From IMG/VR virus record IMGVR_UViG_3300022752_000019, positions 100,604 through 164,603 of that record: a DNA stretch of 64,000 nucleotides; one strand, given 5' to 3'. This document shows, piece after piece, positions 1 through 9,751 of the stretch. Both the position numbers and the translations under genes were made by a program. Position 1 is the stretch's first letter. Every line of letters begins with the position of its first letter. This stretch comes from a virus. The notes under the pieces are model-generated. The model was not told the origin of the DNA. It ran no database searches and saw only the letters and a program-made list of their open reading frames with translations.

Positions 1-492
1 TAGGAACACGCCGGTGCTTCTCTGCCAGTGGATGAATCCAAAAAGCACTCCTTGGAAGTTAGTATCGTCGAGGTACGCAGATGGCCCGGCGGCGGGTACG
101 GTAGGCACTGCGAAACGGATTTCGCACCCCACTGGGGCGCTGGCCGTAACCTCGCCGTGCAGAAACAAGGTGTTTGAGGACTTCGAAGTGGTCGGGCTCT
201 CGATGGCGAGCACAGGCTCTACGCTTGAAGTAGCCGTGAACTCCAGGTTCGCGCGCGCAGAGGTCGAGGTGACTGGCAGTGAGTCACTGAACACGTCGAA
301 CACGAACGGATACGCCAGCGGAAGTTCATCCGCCGTCGTTGCGTCGAACTCCAGACGGGAAAACGTCACGAATGCGTTGACCGTATCTGGATCGACCCGG
401 TGATCGTTGTCCCTGACCCCGAAGTAGATAGGAGATGAGGGTGAAAATAGAGAGTCACCCTCCGCTGGAGTCAGGTTCACGGTCTTAGGCAT
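1..492 (-). CDS. Partial virion protein, 3' end beyond the window
   Basis: The minus-strand frame opens at ATG (490-492) and stays open to base 1, giving 164 residues with the C-terminus missing. Its start overlaps the last 8 nt of the giant baseplate gene, so translation is probably coupled. The visible sequence is beta-rich, with Ser/Thr/Val/Pro-rich strands and no catalytic motif, like a baseplate-attached or fibre protein. No family was recognised. The role is inferred from position only. Confidence 0.75.
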   Translation of the reverse strand, partial: MPKTVNLTPAEGDSLFSPSSPIYFGVRDNDHRVDPDTVNAFVTFSRLEFDATTADELPLAYPFVFDVFSDSLPVTSTSARANLEFTATSSVEPVLAIESPTTSKSSNTLFLHGEVTASAPVGCEIRFAVPTVPAAGPSAYLDDTNFQGVLFGFIHWQRSTGVFL

Positions 493-3400
493 TGGCAGAC
501 CTCGCGCGGATCAAGATGCGCTCCTGTCCCGTGCCGGGCTCTACTGTGACGGGGGCGCCCGGAATGTAGAAGGTCGTCCTGTGCGTTCCGTTGAACGTCC
601 CCTCTTCCAGCCCGATTGCGTCAGTCGAGCGTGTCAGAACTCGGCGCCGATCGAGGTCGTGCGTGATGATCTGAAGGATGATGGGATGCCGATACGACGT
701 CACGTTGTTCGAGTGAAGGAACTTCTCGATCTTCGAGACATCCAACACCTCGTCTGGCTCGAGGCTGTTGATGTAGTTGGCAATCTCGGCTGCCATCTTC
801 GTCCGGTTGCCCCCACTCGCCTCAATGTCCAAGTAGACGAACGAGGGCAGGAAGTGCCGTGCCAGCGGATCGGCGCACAAGATTCGGTTCAGATTGGACG
901 TCAGCAACGCCTGGATCTGCCCAACCTCCGCTGAGTACTCGTGGCGAACAGTGAAGACCGCACCATTGAGGACGACTCTGTTCTCCGCGACGTCATTCAG
1001 ATCACTCGGGAGGAAGGATGCCGAGAAGTAGATCTTGCACTGTTCCGCTGCACTGTAGGTGTAGAAAGGATCGATGACCTCCATTCGGTAGCCATCGGAG
1101 TCGTAGGTGCCAAAGACCGGAGTAAGGTGGGCATCCTTCGGGATGTTGTAGACCGGCCTCCCGCCGAGGGAGTGTGCCCGGACATCCATGTAGAACAGCC
1201 CGCTTTCCGTGCCCTGTGTCCTCATGGTGGAGGAAGGCATGTGAACTGTGTGCGGGCGGACGATCTCGTACGGCTGCTTGACGCCACGCACGGGACCGTT
1301 GACCTCAAGCTCGCGCTGGCGCGCATACCCGACGTCAATGCTTCCGCCCTGGTAGATTGCGCGAACAGTTGAGGTCAGCCTGTCCGTCGACGGGTGAACA
1401 GTGGCGATTCTCCACACGGAAGGTACTCCGCTGTAGATTCGAACCGGCCGAACTCCAAGAAGCTCCGTCGTACCTCCGATGCCGGAGTTATCAAGGTCGT
1501 CTACTGGAGCCTTGACCACGCTCCAATGAACTCCGGTCTCATCGGACGCAAAGTTGTCTCGATCCAGCGTTACCGTGCTCCCATCGGGAGACACCGCGGT
1601 GATCTGATAGCTGCCGTCTACCTCCTCAAAGTTAGACAGGTAGATGGTCAAATACCGGCCTACGTCCTGAGAACTAAACGGGTTGTTTAGGTCTACGAGG
1701 CCCGGCGAGCCCGCCTCTACAGAGCCCTCGTTTCCACTCTTGTAGATTTGAGCGGTAGACGCCGGCATCGGGCGGTCGACATTGACGTAGTCGTCCCCCA
1801 CTTCCGTGATTCGGTAGCCTCCTGCGCCGTCTCCCTCCTCGATGAAGAGGTAATCACCCGGACGCACAACATCCTGGTCATTTTCCGAACTCGGAGAGAG
1901 GAACGTAAACTCGCGTGACCCGTAGTTTAGACGGGGAATCCGAAGCGTAGAAGAGTTGGCCTGTGTCGTGACTACTGCAACGCGGTCGGTTTCCTTTTCT
2001 CCACTCGAGCCTGTCAGAGTCAATAGAGTGCGCTGTTCATAGATGTGCAGGAAGTCCGAACCTGGCTGGACCCCGGCAGCCAGGAAGGACGACAAGAGCG
2101 CATCAGAGGGAGTCACGTCGAACGCGTCAACGCCCGCCGTGTGCTCACTCAGCGTAATGTCCCGAGGAAGCTCTGTCGGTGGCGTCCTTCCAGTGCGAGT
2201 TGCACCTGGGAAGACCTGTCTTGGCGGCTCAGTGCCCGCTGCGACGAACAACAGCTCCTCCGCTCCCGCAGGAACCGAGAACAGGGTCGGTGCATGCGGA
2301 TGGTACACGCCCCGCGTAAGCTCGTCGTTCTCAGTCCACTGGTAATCCACACACGAGCTTGGCCCGTAAACCGTAACAGAGGTTGGCTCGGTGAAGTAGA
2401 GACGGACAATCTGTTCGGCGGTCGGCCTTGCGACAACATAGTTGTCAAAGAAGCCATCGACAATTTTCTTGAGCACCGACCCCGGGTTCACGATGAACTC
2501 AGAGGGCATGTCGTAGCCAGCCGAGGCGAGAGTCTGGAACAGCCAGGTAAAGGACTCCTGCACCAGTTCCCACGGGTTGACTGCATCCCCTGCGCGCGGT
2601 CCAGTCGCAATCGAGGCCGTGACGTTGAAAGATGGCGGGTAGAGCGAGAGCGCGGGTGCCGTGCGGGGAACAAACCCGGACAGTCCCTCGTAGGGATTGA
2701 CTGGGAACTCGTTTTTGATCTTCACGATCGCAAACGTGTAGGCAAGGCGATCGTCGAGGTAGTCTTCGGAGCCACCGGAGACGATACACCCTCCGTGGTA
2801 CACCTTGTATGTGTAGACCTTGTCGATGACGTAAGAGCCGGCGTTGGCCCCCTCGTCAATCGTGAGAATGTCCCCAGGCTTGGCGCGAGACAGCGCGGCT
2901 GGCGTATTGGGGAGATTACCGTTGTTGTAGAGGCTCATCGCCTCCTCGAACGTCACCTCGTTTGAGAAGATCGCCTTCCAGTCGATTTCCGGGGCTGCGA
3001 TGAAGATGTTGTTGCAGCCATCGAACAGTGCCTTTGGAATCAGCACTTCGTACTGAGCAAGGATCGTCCATCCCGAGAAGTGATCATCGAGGTCCTTCAT
3101 GGTGAAGGGGGCAAACAAGTCAAAGAACGCGCGGAAGTCGTCCCCCAGCGAAAAGGAGGTCGTAAGCTCTACGAGCCATCCTCGAATGGTATCGAGGAAG
3201 CCCTGCACCGCACTGGGCAGCGCGATGCTTAGGTTGGTCTGCACGGAGTGACCAGTGGTCACGGCCGGGTCAGACAGGAGTGTCATTACCGCCACGTAGT
3301 CATCGTCCGTGGGCAGACACTCGTCGGTGTAGCAGGTGCCTGGCCTGCCCGAGTACTGAGTGATGGACACCAGGTCTGCTGCCTTGATGGTGCCATCCGG

Positions 3401-5833
3401 AGAGCGAGAGCCCGTCCCACTCTTTGCGCCGGTCACTGAGTCAACGTCGTATGCACGCAGCCGCACATGCTCTGTTGGTGCCCACTCGAACCCTGCGTCC
3501 GGGAACACGAAGCCATTCATCCCGCGCTGAGTCTCACGAGCCCCTGAGAAGCCGTCAACTGCGCGCGCGCCAACCGGAAGTGACGGAGGTACGGAATAGC
3601 CAGTGGACTGCCCCGAGGCGGTCTGGACAACCATTCCTCCGGGCGCGACTCGTACCAGCGGCCGACTGAGGCCTGTTCCTGCTGCGTAGACTCGGAAGGA
3701 GACATTCGAATCTGTCGCAGGCAGCGCCGTCTCTAAGACAGGGCCCCTGCCGCCGAGCGTAGAGTCAAAGCCAGCAATCCGATATTCTCCGACGTTAGGG
3801 CCATCGAGAATCTCAAGAACGCTACCGACGGACGCGCCGTAGCTAATGAGGTCCACATCTGTTCGAACTGTAGACGTGCCAATGACGGTCCGTAGATCCG
3901 AAGCAGTAGCACCAGCAAAAGGATAGATGGGAGCCTTTGGAGCAAACGCATCGAGCACGACCTCGTTGATGATGCGGAACCGATAGTCTCCCCCAAGCAC
4001 CGTCATCGCGGTGTCCAGGACAAGCTCGGGCCCTCGCACGTCCATGATCTTGTAGGAACCGACATCTGGACCGTTGACCACACTGAGGGTCATGCCCCGC
4101 TGGATGCCGTAGTCCTCCCAGCGTGTCTGCTCGACGCCTACAATAGTGGCAGTTGCTCCCGAAGTGAGCCCGATGACATACCCCGGGGCCGCCCACTCGT
4201 TGTCTGAGGTGAGGGCCACGAGGTCAATGTAGTTCTCCGTGCTGGAGATCTGAACTGCATACGAAAGACCGCCGGTGTCGAGCTCTGGCGTGCTTCCATC
4301 CGAAGAGAAGTGGATCACTTCTCCCAGCGCAAACAGCCCCACGACGCTTGCCAGCCGCAGCCGCAGTCGTGCGTGAACTTTGTTTGCGGAGGCTTGGTAG
4401 TCACGCAGCTCGCTTACGATTTCTGCATCTGAAACCGTGAAAAGGTCAGTGCCTTCATAGACGCTGACCTCTCCCGAGGCGGCCCCAAAGTTGGCGACCG
4501 CAATCGAGGTCCGCGAGGGGCGTACATACACGTCGTAATGGCCGCCAATGTGGACCTGATCGTCACGAAGGACGATCTCATCACCCTCATCGGGATTGGT
4601 GATCCCACCAGGGATGCCGGAGATACGAATCTCCGCACGATCGTAAGCAGCCGCAAAGACCCCAGGAAGTAACCCTGGGATCAGAGAGCCGGGAGGCGCT
4701 TCAACATCGGGGGACTGATTGAGTCGCAGCAAGTAGACCGTCGGGATGCCCTCGAGGTCCTCTGAGCTTTCGTAGAGGACCTCCTCCACGACAAACCGCT
4801 GGTTCTCCCGAACCGCGCCGTATAGGAACTTCCAGAAGTTCAGGTCGATCTGACCCCCTGCACGGATTCTTCTACGACCGTCCCTGCCCTTGTTCTCGAA
4901 CATCGAGAGGAGGATCATGTAGCGGCCGAGGATCAGGCTCATGCCAGAGCAGATGACATCTCCGCCTCCGGCACCCGTGATCTTGTCGCGCTGCATTTCG
5001 GCGTCGCCAAAACCCACGACCTCGAGGTTCCGAACGTTTGGGAACTCCGAGAAGATCCGGGCCCGAATACCCCTGCGCGTGTTTAGGCTGCGCTCGGTGA
5101 GTGCGGTCTGGGTACGTGCCAGCAGTTCGGTGGCCGACTCATCGTCACCGCCGCCTCCGAACTCGAACTGATTCGTGACGCGCACGGCCGCTTCGATGCC
5201 GGCAACTGTGTTGACGGCCCCGGCCGGCACGTTGTACGCAGCTCCGGGTGACTCGGCGATGACCGCGATGTCCACGTAGTACAGGTGACCGCTGCGCTGC
5301 GCTGCCACAATTTCCGGTCTGAAAAATTGAGGCACCGTAGGGAAGAAGCCAAGTCCTCCCGCGCTGAAACGGGTTCCTACCAGAACTGAAACAAAGGTCG
5401 GGTTGCCGAAGAAGATGCGGACCGTCCCTGTCGCCCGGGAACCAGCGTTACGGGACACGAAGAAGTTTGCGGCCAGGTCTTCGGCGTCTTGGATGCGCAT
5501 CTGAGATGCGTTTCTCGTGGACTGCCCAGTTCTGATGATCTGAATCTCGCGCTTGAACCCCTCCAGTAGAAGCTGAAGCGGGCGGATGACGATGTCGACA
5601 ATCGCGTCTCCGTCCTGCACCGACAGGGTCGGGAACTCCTGCTTTAGTCGCGTCTTGAGAAACTCCTCGATGTCCGTATCGAAGGGATCCACTGACAAGG
5701 CACGGAACACAGGCGCGACAACCTGCTCATACAGAGAACTTCCCTGTGCGAGGTCAAATGTCGGATCGAACGCCTCGAGCCTCTCGACAAGAAGATCTCG
5801 AATCTGAGCGGCCTGAGAGGTCGTGTTTGCCAT
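485..5833 (-). CDS. Giant baseplate wedge protein, baseplate J/gp6-like
   Basis: A 1782-residue protein. The first ~300 residues look like a baseplate J/gp47 (T4 gp6-like) protein: a helical N-terminus, a stretch with VRIFFG, then GAAYNVPAGAVNTV and a region ending in TRRGIRARI. In contractile-tail phages such proteins form the wedge ring around the hub. The remainder is far longer than the family norm and carries at least five copies of a short beta motif close to G-x-Y-x-I (e.g. VGSYKI, VGEYRI, AGSYVI, AGGYRI, DGSYQI), probably small beta domains decorating the baseplate. It follows the gp25-like gene, the usual gene order. SD-like AGGATC precedes ATG 5833. Confidence 0.8.
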   Translation of the reverse strand: MANTTSQAAQIRDLLVERLEAFDPTFDLAQGSSLYEQVVAPVFRALSVDPFDTDIEEFLKTRLKQEFPTLSVQDGDAIVDIVIRPLQLLLEGFKREIQIIRTGQSTRNASQMRIQDAEDLAANFFVSRNAGSRATGTVRIFFGNPTFVSVLVGTRFSAGGLGFFPTVPQFFRPEIVAAQRSGHLYYVDIAVIAESPGAAYNVPAGAVNTVAGIEAAVRVTNQFEFGGGGDDESATELLARTQTALTERSLNTRRGIRARIFSEFPNVRNLEVVGFGDAEMQRDKITGAGGGDVICSGMSLILGRYMILLSMFENKGRDGRRRIRAGGQIDLNFWKFLYGAVRENQRFVVEEVLYESSEDLEGIPTVYLLRLNQSPDVEAPPGSLIPGLLPGVFAAAYDRAEIRISGIPGGITNPDEGDEIVLRDDQVHIGGHYDVYVRPSRTSIAVANFGAASGEVSVYEGTDLFTVSDAEIVSELRDYQASANKVHARLRLRLASVVGLFALGEVIHFSSDGSTPELDTGGLSYAVQISSTENYIDLVALTSDNEWAAPGYVIGLTSGATATIVGVEQTRWEDYGIQRGMTLSVVNGPDVGSYKIMDVRGPELVLDTAMTVLGGDYRFRIINEVVLDAFAPKAPIYPFAGATASDLRTVIGTSTVRTDVDLISYGASVGSVLEILDGPNVGEYRIAGFDSTLGGRGPVLETALPATDSNVSFRVYAAGTGLSRPLVRVAPGGMVVQTASGQSTGYSVPPSLPVGARAVDGFSGARETQRGMNGFVFPDAGFEWAPTEHVRLRAYDVDSVTGAKSGTGSRSPDGTIKAADLVSITQYSGRPGTCYTDECLPTDDDYVAVMTLLSDPAVTTGHSVQTNLSIALPSAVQGFLDTIRGWLVELTTSFSLGDDFRAFFDLFAPFTMKDLDDHFSGWTILAQYEVLIPKALFDGCNNIFIAAPEIDWKAIFSNEVTFEEAMSLYNNGNLPNTPAALSRAKPGDILTIDEGANAGSYVIDKVYTYKVYHGGCIVSGGSEDYLDDRLAYTFAIVKIKNEFPVNPYEGLSGFVPRTAPALSLYPPSFNVTASIATGPRAGDAVNPWELVQESFTWLFQTLASAGYDMPSEFIVNPGSVLKKIVDGFFDNYVVARPTAEQIVRLYFTEPTSVTVYGPSSCVDYQWTENDELTRGVYHPHAPTLFSVPAGAEELLFVAAGTEPPRQVFPGATRTGRTPPTELPRDITLSEHTAGVDAFDVTPSDALLSSFLAAGVQPGSDFLHIYEQRTLLTLTGSSGEKETDRVAVVTTQANSSTLRIPRLNYGSREFTFLSPSSENDQDVVRPGDYLFIEEGDGAGGYRITEVGDDYVNVDRPMPASTAQIYKSGNEGSVEAGSPGLVDLNNPFSSQDVGRYLTIYLSNFEEVDGSYQITAVSPDGSTVTLDRDNFASDETGVHWSVVKAPVDDLDNSGIGGTTELLGVRPVRIYSGVPSVWRIATVHPSTDRLTSTVRAIYQGGSIDVGYARQRELEVNGPVRGVKQPYEIVRPHTVHMPSSTMRTQGTESGLFYMDVRAHSLGGRPVYNIPKDAHLTPVFGTYDSDGYRMEVIDPFYTYSAAEQCKIYFSASFLPSDLNDVAENRVVLNGAVFTVRHEYSAEVGQIQALLTSNLNRILCADPLARHFLPSFVYLDIEASGGNRTKMAAEIANYINSLEPDEVLDVSKIEKFLHSNNVTSYRHPIILQIITHDLDRRRVLTRSTDAIGLEEGTFNGTHRTTFYIPGAPVTVEPGTGQERILIRARSANA

Positions 5834-5842
5834 TTTTTGATC

Positions 5843-6478
5843 CTACAAGGATACGCCGGCTACGACGCTTGTTCCTTCGGCAGAGATAATCCGCAGTCTA
5901 ACATCTAACGAGGTATCGCTCGGCGTGTAGTTAACGGACAGAATCTCAACGCCTGAAAGTCTCTGAGAAGGAGGGGACGCGTCCCCAGGCTGAGCCATCA
6001 TTAGGTCTCTTACGCCGGCCTCGATTCGCAAGGAGACAAGCGCGTGAGCGGCCGACGGATCTACGGGGACAGGCCCAATCAGAGAAAGAAGCCCCCCTCC
6101 GGCGGTAGGCCGAAAGATATCAGACCCCGGCGTGGTTAGCAGCGCCTTCAGAACTCGCTGAACCAAGTAAGTAGCTTCAGTGACCTGCGGAGACGGGACA
6201 GCCGCCTCAAACGACACAACAGTGTTCTCACTGTTCTGGGTCGTAGAACGCAAGACGCTAACAGTCCTGATGGGTACACCGATCTGCGACGGAGGCACGT
6301 CGGCGAGGAGCCGGGTATCGCTCATCACGACGAAGGTCGGAGACCGATAGCCGTTGATGAGGATCGCGGAGGCCCCTGTGAAGTCCCGTCCCCTGATGTC
6401 CAGAGATCCTCCTCCTGAGAAGAGGGCGAGGTCGGAAACCTTGGCTACGTGCTGAAAGGCGAGGATTGGGAAGTCCAT
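5843..6478 (-). CDS. Baseplate wedge protein, IPT-like plus gp25-like domains
   Basis: A 211-aa protein. Residues ~10-90 resemble an IPT/TIG Ig-like fold (SLDIRGRDFTGASAILINGY). Residues ~95-205 fit the GPW/gp25 family, with the signature TTPGSDIFRPTAGGGLL followed by a repeated-helix segment. gp25-like proteins start the wedge and touch the sheath. The ATG at 6478 overlaps the upstream stop (TGATG) and is preferred over an in-frame GTG nine bases earlier. The IPT fusion is unusual; the wedge role is inferred from family and from its place next to the baseplate-J gene. Confidence 0.78.
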   Translation of the reverse strand: MDFPILAFQHVAKVSDLALFSGGGSLDIRGRDFTGASAILINGYRSPTFVVMSDTRLLADVPPSQIGVPIRTVSVLRSTTQNSENTVVSFEAAVPSPQVTEATYLVQRVLKALLTTPGSDIFRPTAGGGLLSLIGPVPVDPSAAHALVSLRIEAGVRDLMMAQPGDASPPSQRLSGVEILSVNYTPSDTSLDVRLRIISAEGTSVVAGVSL

Positions 6479-6858
6479 CAGTCCCACTCATTGAGCAAAG
6501 TTTTGAGAGCACTGACTGCACCTGGTTCGTCGATGGAGGCCCCATACAGCAGCCGCCGAAGTGCTCGGATCCTCTGGAGTTTACCCTCTGGGCGTCGAGT
6601 GGGCAGGACACCCGATGCAAAGACCTCTTCTTCTGCGACGCCGGGGACTTCGGTCGCCTCAACCAGCTCGTCAGGCTCCGAATCGATCTCAAAGATCGCA
6701 TCCTCAATGCTGGTCAGGAGAGTCTGCCCCTGAACGGTGTTCGCGCTCGAGCTTGTTGTCGCCTCGGTCATGGCGCGCACCAAGAGTCCGATGACCTCTC
6801 TCGAGAGCGCGCGGATCTGATTCCTTGAGGACAGCTCGGTTACGACGGACTGGCTCAT
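6478..6858 (-). CDS. Small baseplate-region protein, unknown
   Basis: A 126-aa acidic, mostly helical protein with no recognised domain. A Glu/Asp-rich middle (EIDSEPDELVEATEVPGVAEEE) lies between two helical ends. It overlaps its neighbours by a few bases on both sides, inside the baseplate gene block, so a structural or assembly role is likely but unproven. Confidence 0.75.
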   Translation of the reverse strand: MSQSVVTELSSRNQIRALSREVIGLLVRAMTEATTSSSANTVQGQTLLTSIEDAIFEIDSEPDELVEATEVPGVAEEEVFASGVLPTRRPEGKLQRIRALRRLLYGASIDEPGAVSALKTLLNEWD

Positions 6859-8195
6859 AGGGTTGACCTCAGCGCCTGAGAGAACTGCGCCAGCGATGAA
6901 TCAATAGACCCTACGCCGTCTGCCGCATCTCGCGGGTCTGCGCTGAATAGCGCGCCGTAGTCTCCGCGAAGCATGGAGTCCGCTGCACGAACAAAGCCCT
7001 CATCTCGCAAGGAGCGCAACATCGTCTCGGCGACATCAACTACATCAGCAGAGAACTCAAACTGGAGGGCACGGAGTTCCCCCAGACGATCCTGTGCCGG
7101 GGGCGCGTCTACTCCCAAAGAGGAGAGTGCAGCCGAGGCATCGCGCGTCAGAGCACTGATCTCTGCGGCCAGCGCAGCCAGTCTACGAGCAAGGTCAGCA
7201 ACCGATGGACGGTTCTGGAGATTGATCGCGCGCTCTATGGACTCGCCTCGTAGAAAGAGAAGCGGTGTAATCGCGGACTGGAACGACTCAAATTGTGCAT
7301 AAGTCGGACTATGAAGCGTGAGCGTGCCTGACGGCAGAGACGCGCTAAGCGTGAGCGTCTTCTGGGAGATGGACACGACCTCTGCGGAGGACTGGCCTAC
7401 GAAGACGGTGTCTCCTACTTGGATGTCCAGGAGAGATGGAGACACGGAAAGGGTGACGCTGGCTCCAGCGATGACTGACTTAAAGGGCACCGGACATGCG
7501 TTGGCCTCGGAAACCTTATACTTCAACAGACCTCTTCTACTCGACAAATTCAGCGCACCCAGCGATGAGACGCAGTCGATGACTCTCTGCGGGCCGGGCT
7601 CAGAGCCGAGGGCCTGGTGAAGCTTCTGAAGGACTGGCCGACGGGCCAGCTCTTGTACGCCCTCGTTGATGACCTCGGCAGACAAGACGTCCGAAACTCG
7701 CCGCTTTAGCGAGGTTAGCCTACGGGAAACCTCCGCCAGAAGCGCATTGATCCCTGAAAGAGAAGGTGCCTCGCGGAGTCGTTTGTTTACAACAGCTCCC
7801 TTGACTTCGGGTTGCAGCGCCGCCGTCACCTCTCGTAGAAGCGTCGGGATTGGAACAGGGTCTCCCTGTAGAGTGCGCTCGATCATCTCGCGCGCTGAGC
7901 TGGTATCGCCCGGGACAGGGCCGGGGACAAAATCAACCACCTCTTGCACGAGTTCGATGATCTTGCAGAGAATGGCGTGGAGCTGAGCCAGCTCCGAGAG
8001 AATTGGGTTTCTGTTTTTGCACTTAAAGTAGAGAAGGATCTGAGGTTCGGCAACCAGCGCCTGCGCGCACGCCGATCGCGCAAAGTCCCACTTACGCTTG
8101 CGCTCTTCAAACCCGACTACGGCCGCGCCAGGCTGGGTCTTCACCGCCAAGCGAGACTCGAAGTCCCTTGCTGATAGGACGACCCTACGAGACAT
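6855..8195 (-). CDS. Large helical baseplate-region protein, unknown
   Basis: A 446-aa protein. Long Ala/Leu/Glu-rich helices at both ends (e.g. DLARRLAALAAEISALTRD) flank a central beta segment (VTLSVSPSLLDIQVGDTVFVGQ) that looks like a small inserted beta-barrel. ATG 8195 overlaps the previous stop (TGATG); an in-frame GTG three bases upstream is less likely. Its place between the Ig-like proteins and the wedge proteins suggests a baseplate component. No family was recognised. Confidence 0.75.
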   Translation of the reverse strand: MSRRVVLSARDFESRLAVKTQPGAAVVGFEERKRKWDFARSACAQALVAEPQILLYFKCKNRNPILSELAQLHAILCKIIELVQEVVDFVPGPVPGDTSSAREMIERTLQGDPVPIPTLLREVTAALQPEVKGAVVNKRLREAPSLSGINALLAEVSRRLTSLKRRVSDVLSAEVINEGVQELARRPVLQKLHQALGSEPGPQRVIDCVSSLGALNLSSRRGLLKYKVSEANACPVPFKSVIAGASVTLSVSPSLLDIQVGDTVFVGQSSAEVVSISQKTLTLSASLPSGTLTLHSPTYAQFESFQSAITPLLFLRGESIERAINLQNRPSVADLARRLAALAAEISALTRDASAALSSLGVDAPPAQDRLGELRALQFEFSADVVDVAETMLRSLRDEGFVRAADSMLRGDYGALFSADPRDAADGVGSIDSSLAQFSQALRSTL

Positions 8196-9085
8196 CACAC
8201 CACCGTGATCAGAAGGGTATTCAGATCTGGAGGTGCAGGAAAGCGATTTGCATGGGCAAGCCTGCGCTGGAAGAGGATCTCACACTCCCCGACTCCCACC
8301 GCCGTAATCGTCAGCGTCGATCCCTCCTGATGGACTGTCGCCACGTCTGTGTCGGAAGACTTCGCGCTGATCAGCCAGTCCTTCGGAGATGTGTCATCCC
8401 CCGACATGTACGGCGCACGGCGGCCGCTCGACAAGACCGCTACTGCCGTAACTTCGGCATCTTCTCCGACCGGTATCGAGAGCGCGTTGGACGAGAGATC
8501 CACATACGCGACGTACGGCCAGATGAGGTCGGTGAACCCTGTTGAGGGCGCATCCGGCACATATACCGAGAACACCTGCTCCCCGTAGGTCTCTACGACG
8601 ACGTCGTAGCGCGCGTTTCGGAGCAGATCGAACTCAAAGTATCCGTCCGAGTCCGATACAACGAGCACCTTGTCATTCCCAGTTGCCGTGCCCGCGCTGA
8701 TCCGCAAGTAGTCCACCAGCATGAACTCGACCGTCACATCAGGCAGTCGCTGGCCCGCAGCTCCGATGACGAATCCACTCACGCGGCAGAGATTTGACTG
8801 TGTGGCCGGAGGCCGCTCATCAAGGTTCTGCCCTCCGACATCATAAGTGCCGTCCGTACTCACGACGACACTTAGCTTCTTGGGAAAGCTAAATCCCGCC
8901 TTGAAGAAGCGCACCCAGTAAGTTGCGGCAGGCAGCTCGAAAACAACTTCTCCGTTCTCGTCAGTGTCACCACTGTCAATGAAGGAGGATCCATCCGACG
9001 TGAACACGAATACCGTGGTGGCATCCAGCGCGGTAAGGCGAGTCTCGTCTTCCGAGTCATATGTGTAGAACGTCACCGATGCCAT
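8195..9085 (-). CDS. Ig-like virion protein with carboxypeptidase-regulatory and BIG2-like domains
   Basis: A 296-aa all-beta protein. Residues ~1-95 and ~100-190 read as prealbumin-like modules (GEVVFELPAATYWVRFFKAGF; CRVSGFVIGAAGQRLPDVTVEF). Residues ~195-296 resemble a BIG2 domain (LSIPVGEDAEVTAVAV... DVATVHQEGSTLTITAVGVG). Such domains occur on phage surfaces as weak carbohydrate-binding or spacer modules. SD GGAGG precedes the TGATG overlap start. It is one of three consecutive Ig-like genes, so surface decoration of the tail or baseplate is the likely role. Confidence 0.78.
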   Translation of the reverse strand: MASVTFYTYDSEDETRLTALDATTVFVFTSDGSSFIDSGDTDENGEVVFELPAATYWVRFFKAGFSFPKKLSVVVSTDGTYDVGGQNLDERPPATQSNLCRVSGFVIGAAGQRLPDVTVEFMLVDYLRISAGTATGNDKVLVVSDSDGYFEFDLLRNARYDVVVETYGEQVFSVYVPDAPSTGFTDLIWPYVAYVDLSSNALSIPVGEDAEVTAVAVLSSGRRAPYMSGDDTSPKDWLISAKSSDTDVATVHQEGSTLTITAVGVGECEILFQRRLAHANRFPAPPDLNTLLITVV

Positions 9086-9750
9086 CAGGACCTCCGCGGA
9101 AGAGGGACAAGTTCGAGTTCCTGTACCTCAAGAAGATCGGCCCCAGTTGCAGAAAGGTCGAAGAGGTCGACTGTTGCCGCGTCTGGGATCGTCACATTCC
9201 GAACAAGTGCGGTGCCCGAGATTGCAAGAAGCCCTTGGATCCCGCGCACTACATTGAATGAGACCTGGCCCGACACGTTGGATACCGCCGTCACGTCCTC
9301 GGCGACGAACCCAATCCCCATCTTGCGTGCTGACTCAATGCTTGGGCTAAAGCGGACGTAGACGCCCTTGAGGTAGTTCCCGCTTGCGTCAATGAACCTG
9401 CCGGTGACGAGGCAGGTGTTGTCTGTTCCGACATCCGGAGCATCTGGAACGTCGACGGACGACGCATGGTCGAATGCGAAGACGTTGTCGGTCGCAGTGT
9501 ACGAAACGCCGTTGACCTCAAACTCCCAGGTCAGCGAGTACTCGCCCGCATCCTCTGGAGTCCATGGGGCTTCGTATACACCCGTCGAGGTGTTTGTCGC
9601 AGACGTAATGGTGTCTACGACGCTCCCGCCAAACGAGATGACCAACGTGGGCGTACTGTCGGCGTTGACGCGGAAGGTAGAGCCCGCGCTTGAGGTGAAC
9701 TGAATCGTGAGGATCGAGGAGGTCTCGACGCCGACAGCCTTGAAGGTCAT
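9085..9750 (-). CDS. Ig-like virion protein
   Basis: A 221-aa protein. The N-terminal half is an Ig-like beta sandwich (GVYEAPWTPEDAGEYSLTWEF). The C-terminal half is a carboxypeptidase-regulatory-like module (CLVTGRFIDASGNYLKGVYV), close in style to the next gene. CGGAGTTGAG precedes ATG 9750 as SD, and the start lies on top of the upstream stop. No enzyme motif is seen. It is likely a surface protein of the tail. Confidence 0.76.
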   Translation of the reverse strand: MTFKAVGVETSSILTIQFTSSAGSTFRVNADSTPTLVISFGGSVVDTITSATNTSTGVYEAPWTPEDAGEYSLTWEFEVNGVSYTATDNVFAFDHASSVDVPDAPDVGTDNTCLVTGRFIDASGNYLKGVYVRFSPSIESARKMGIGFVAEDVTAVSNVSGQVSFNVVRGIQGLLAISGTALVRNVTIPDAATVDLFDLSATGADLLEVQELELVPLPRRS

Positions 9751-9751
9751 C

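Noticed and set aside
2045-2965. 306-codon plus-strand frame inside the baseplate-J gene
   Set aside because: No ribosome-binding site, Arg-rich low-complexity translation, and the opposite strand is a clear continuous gene.
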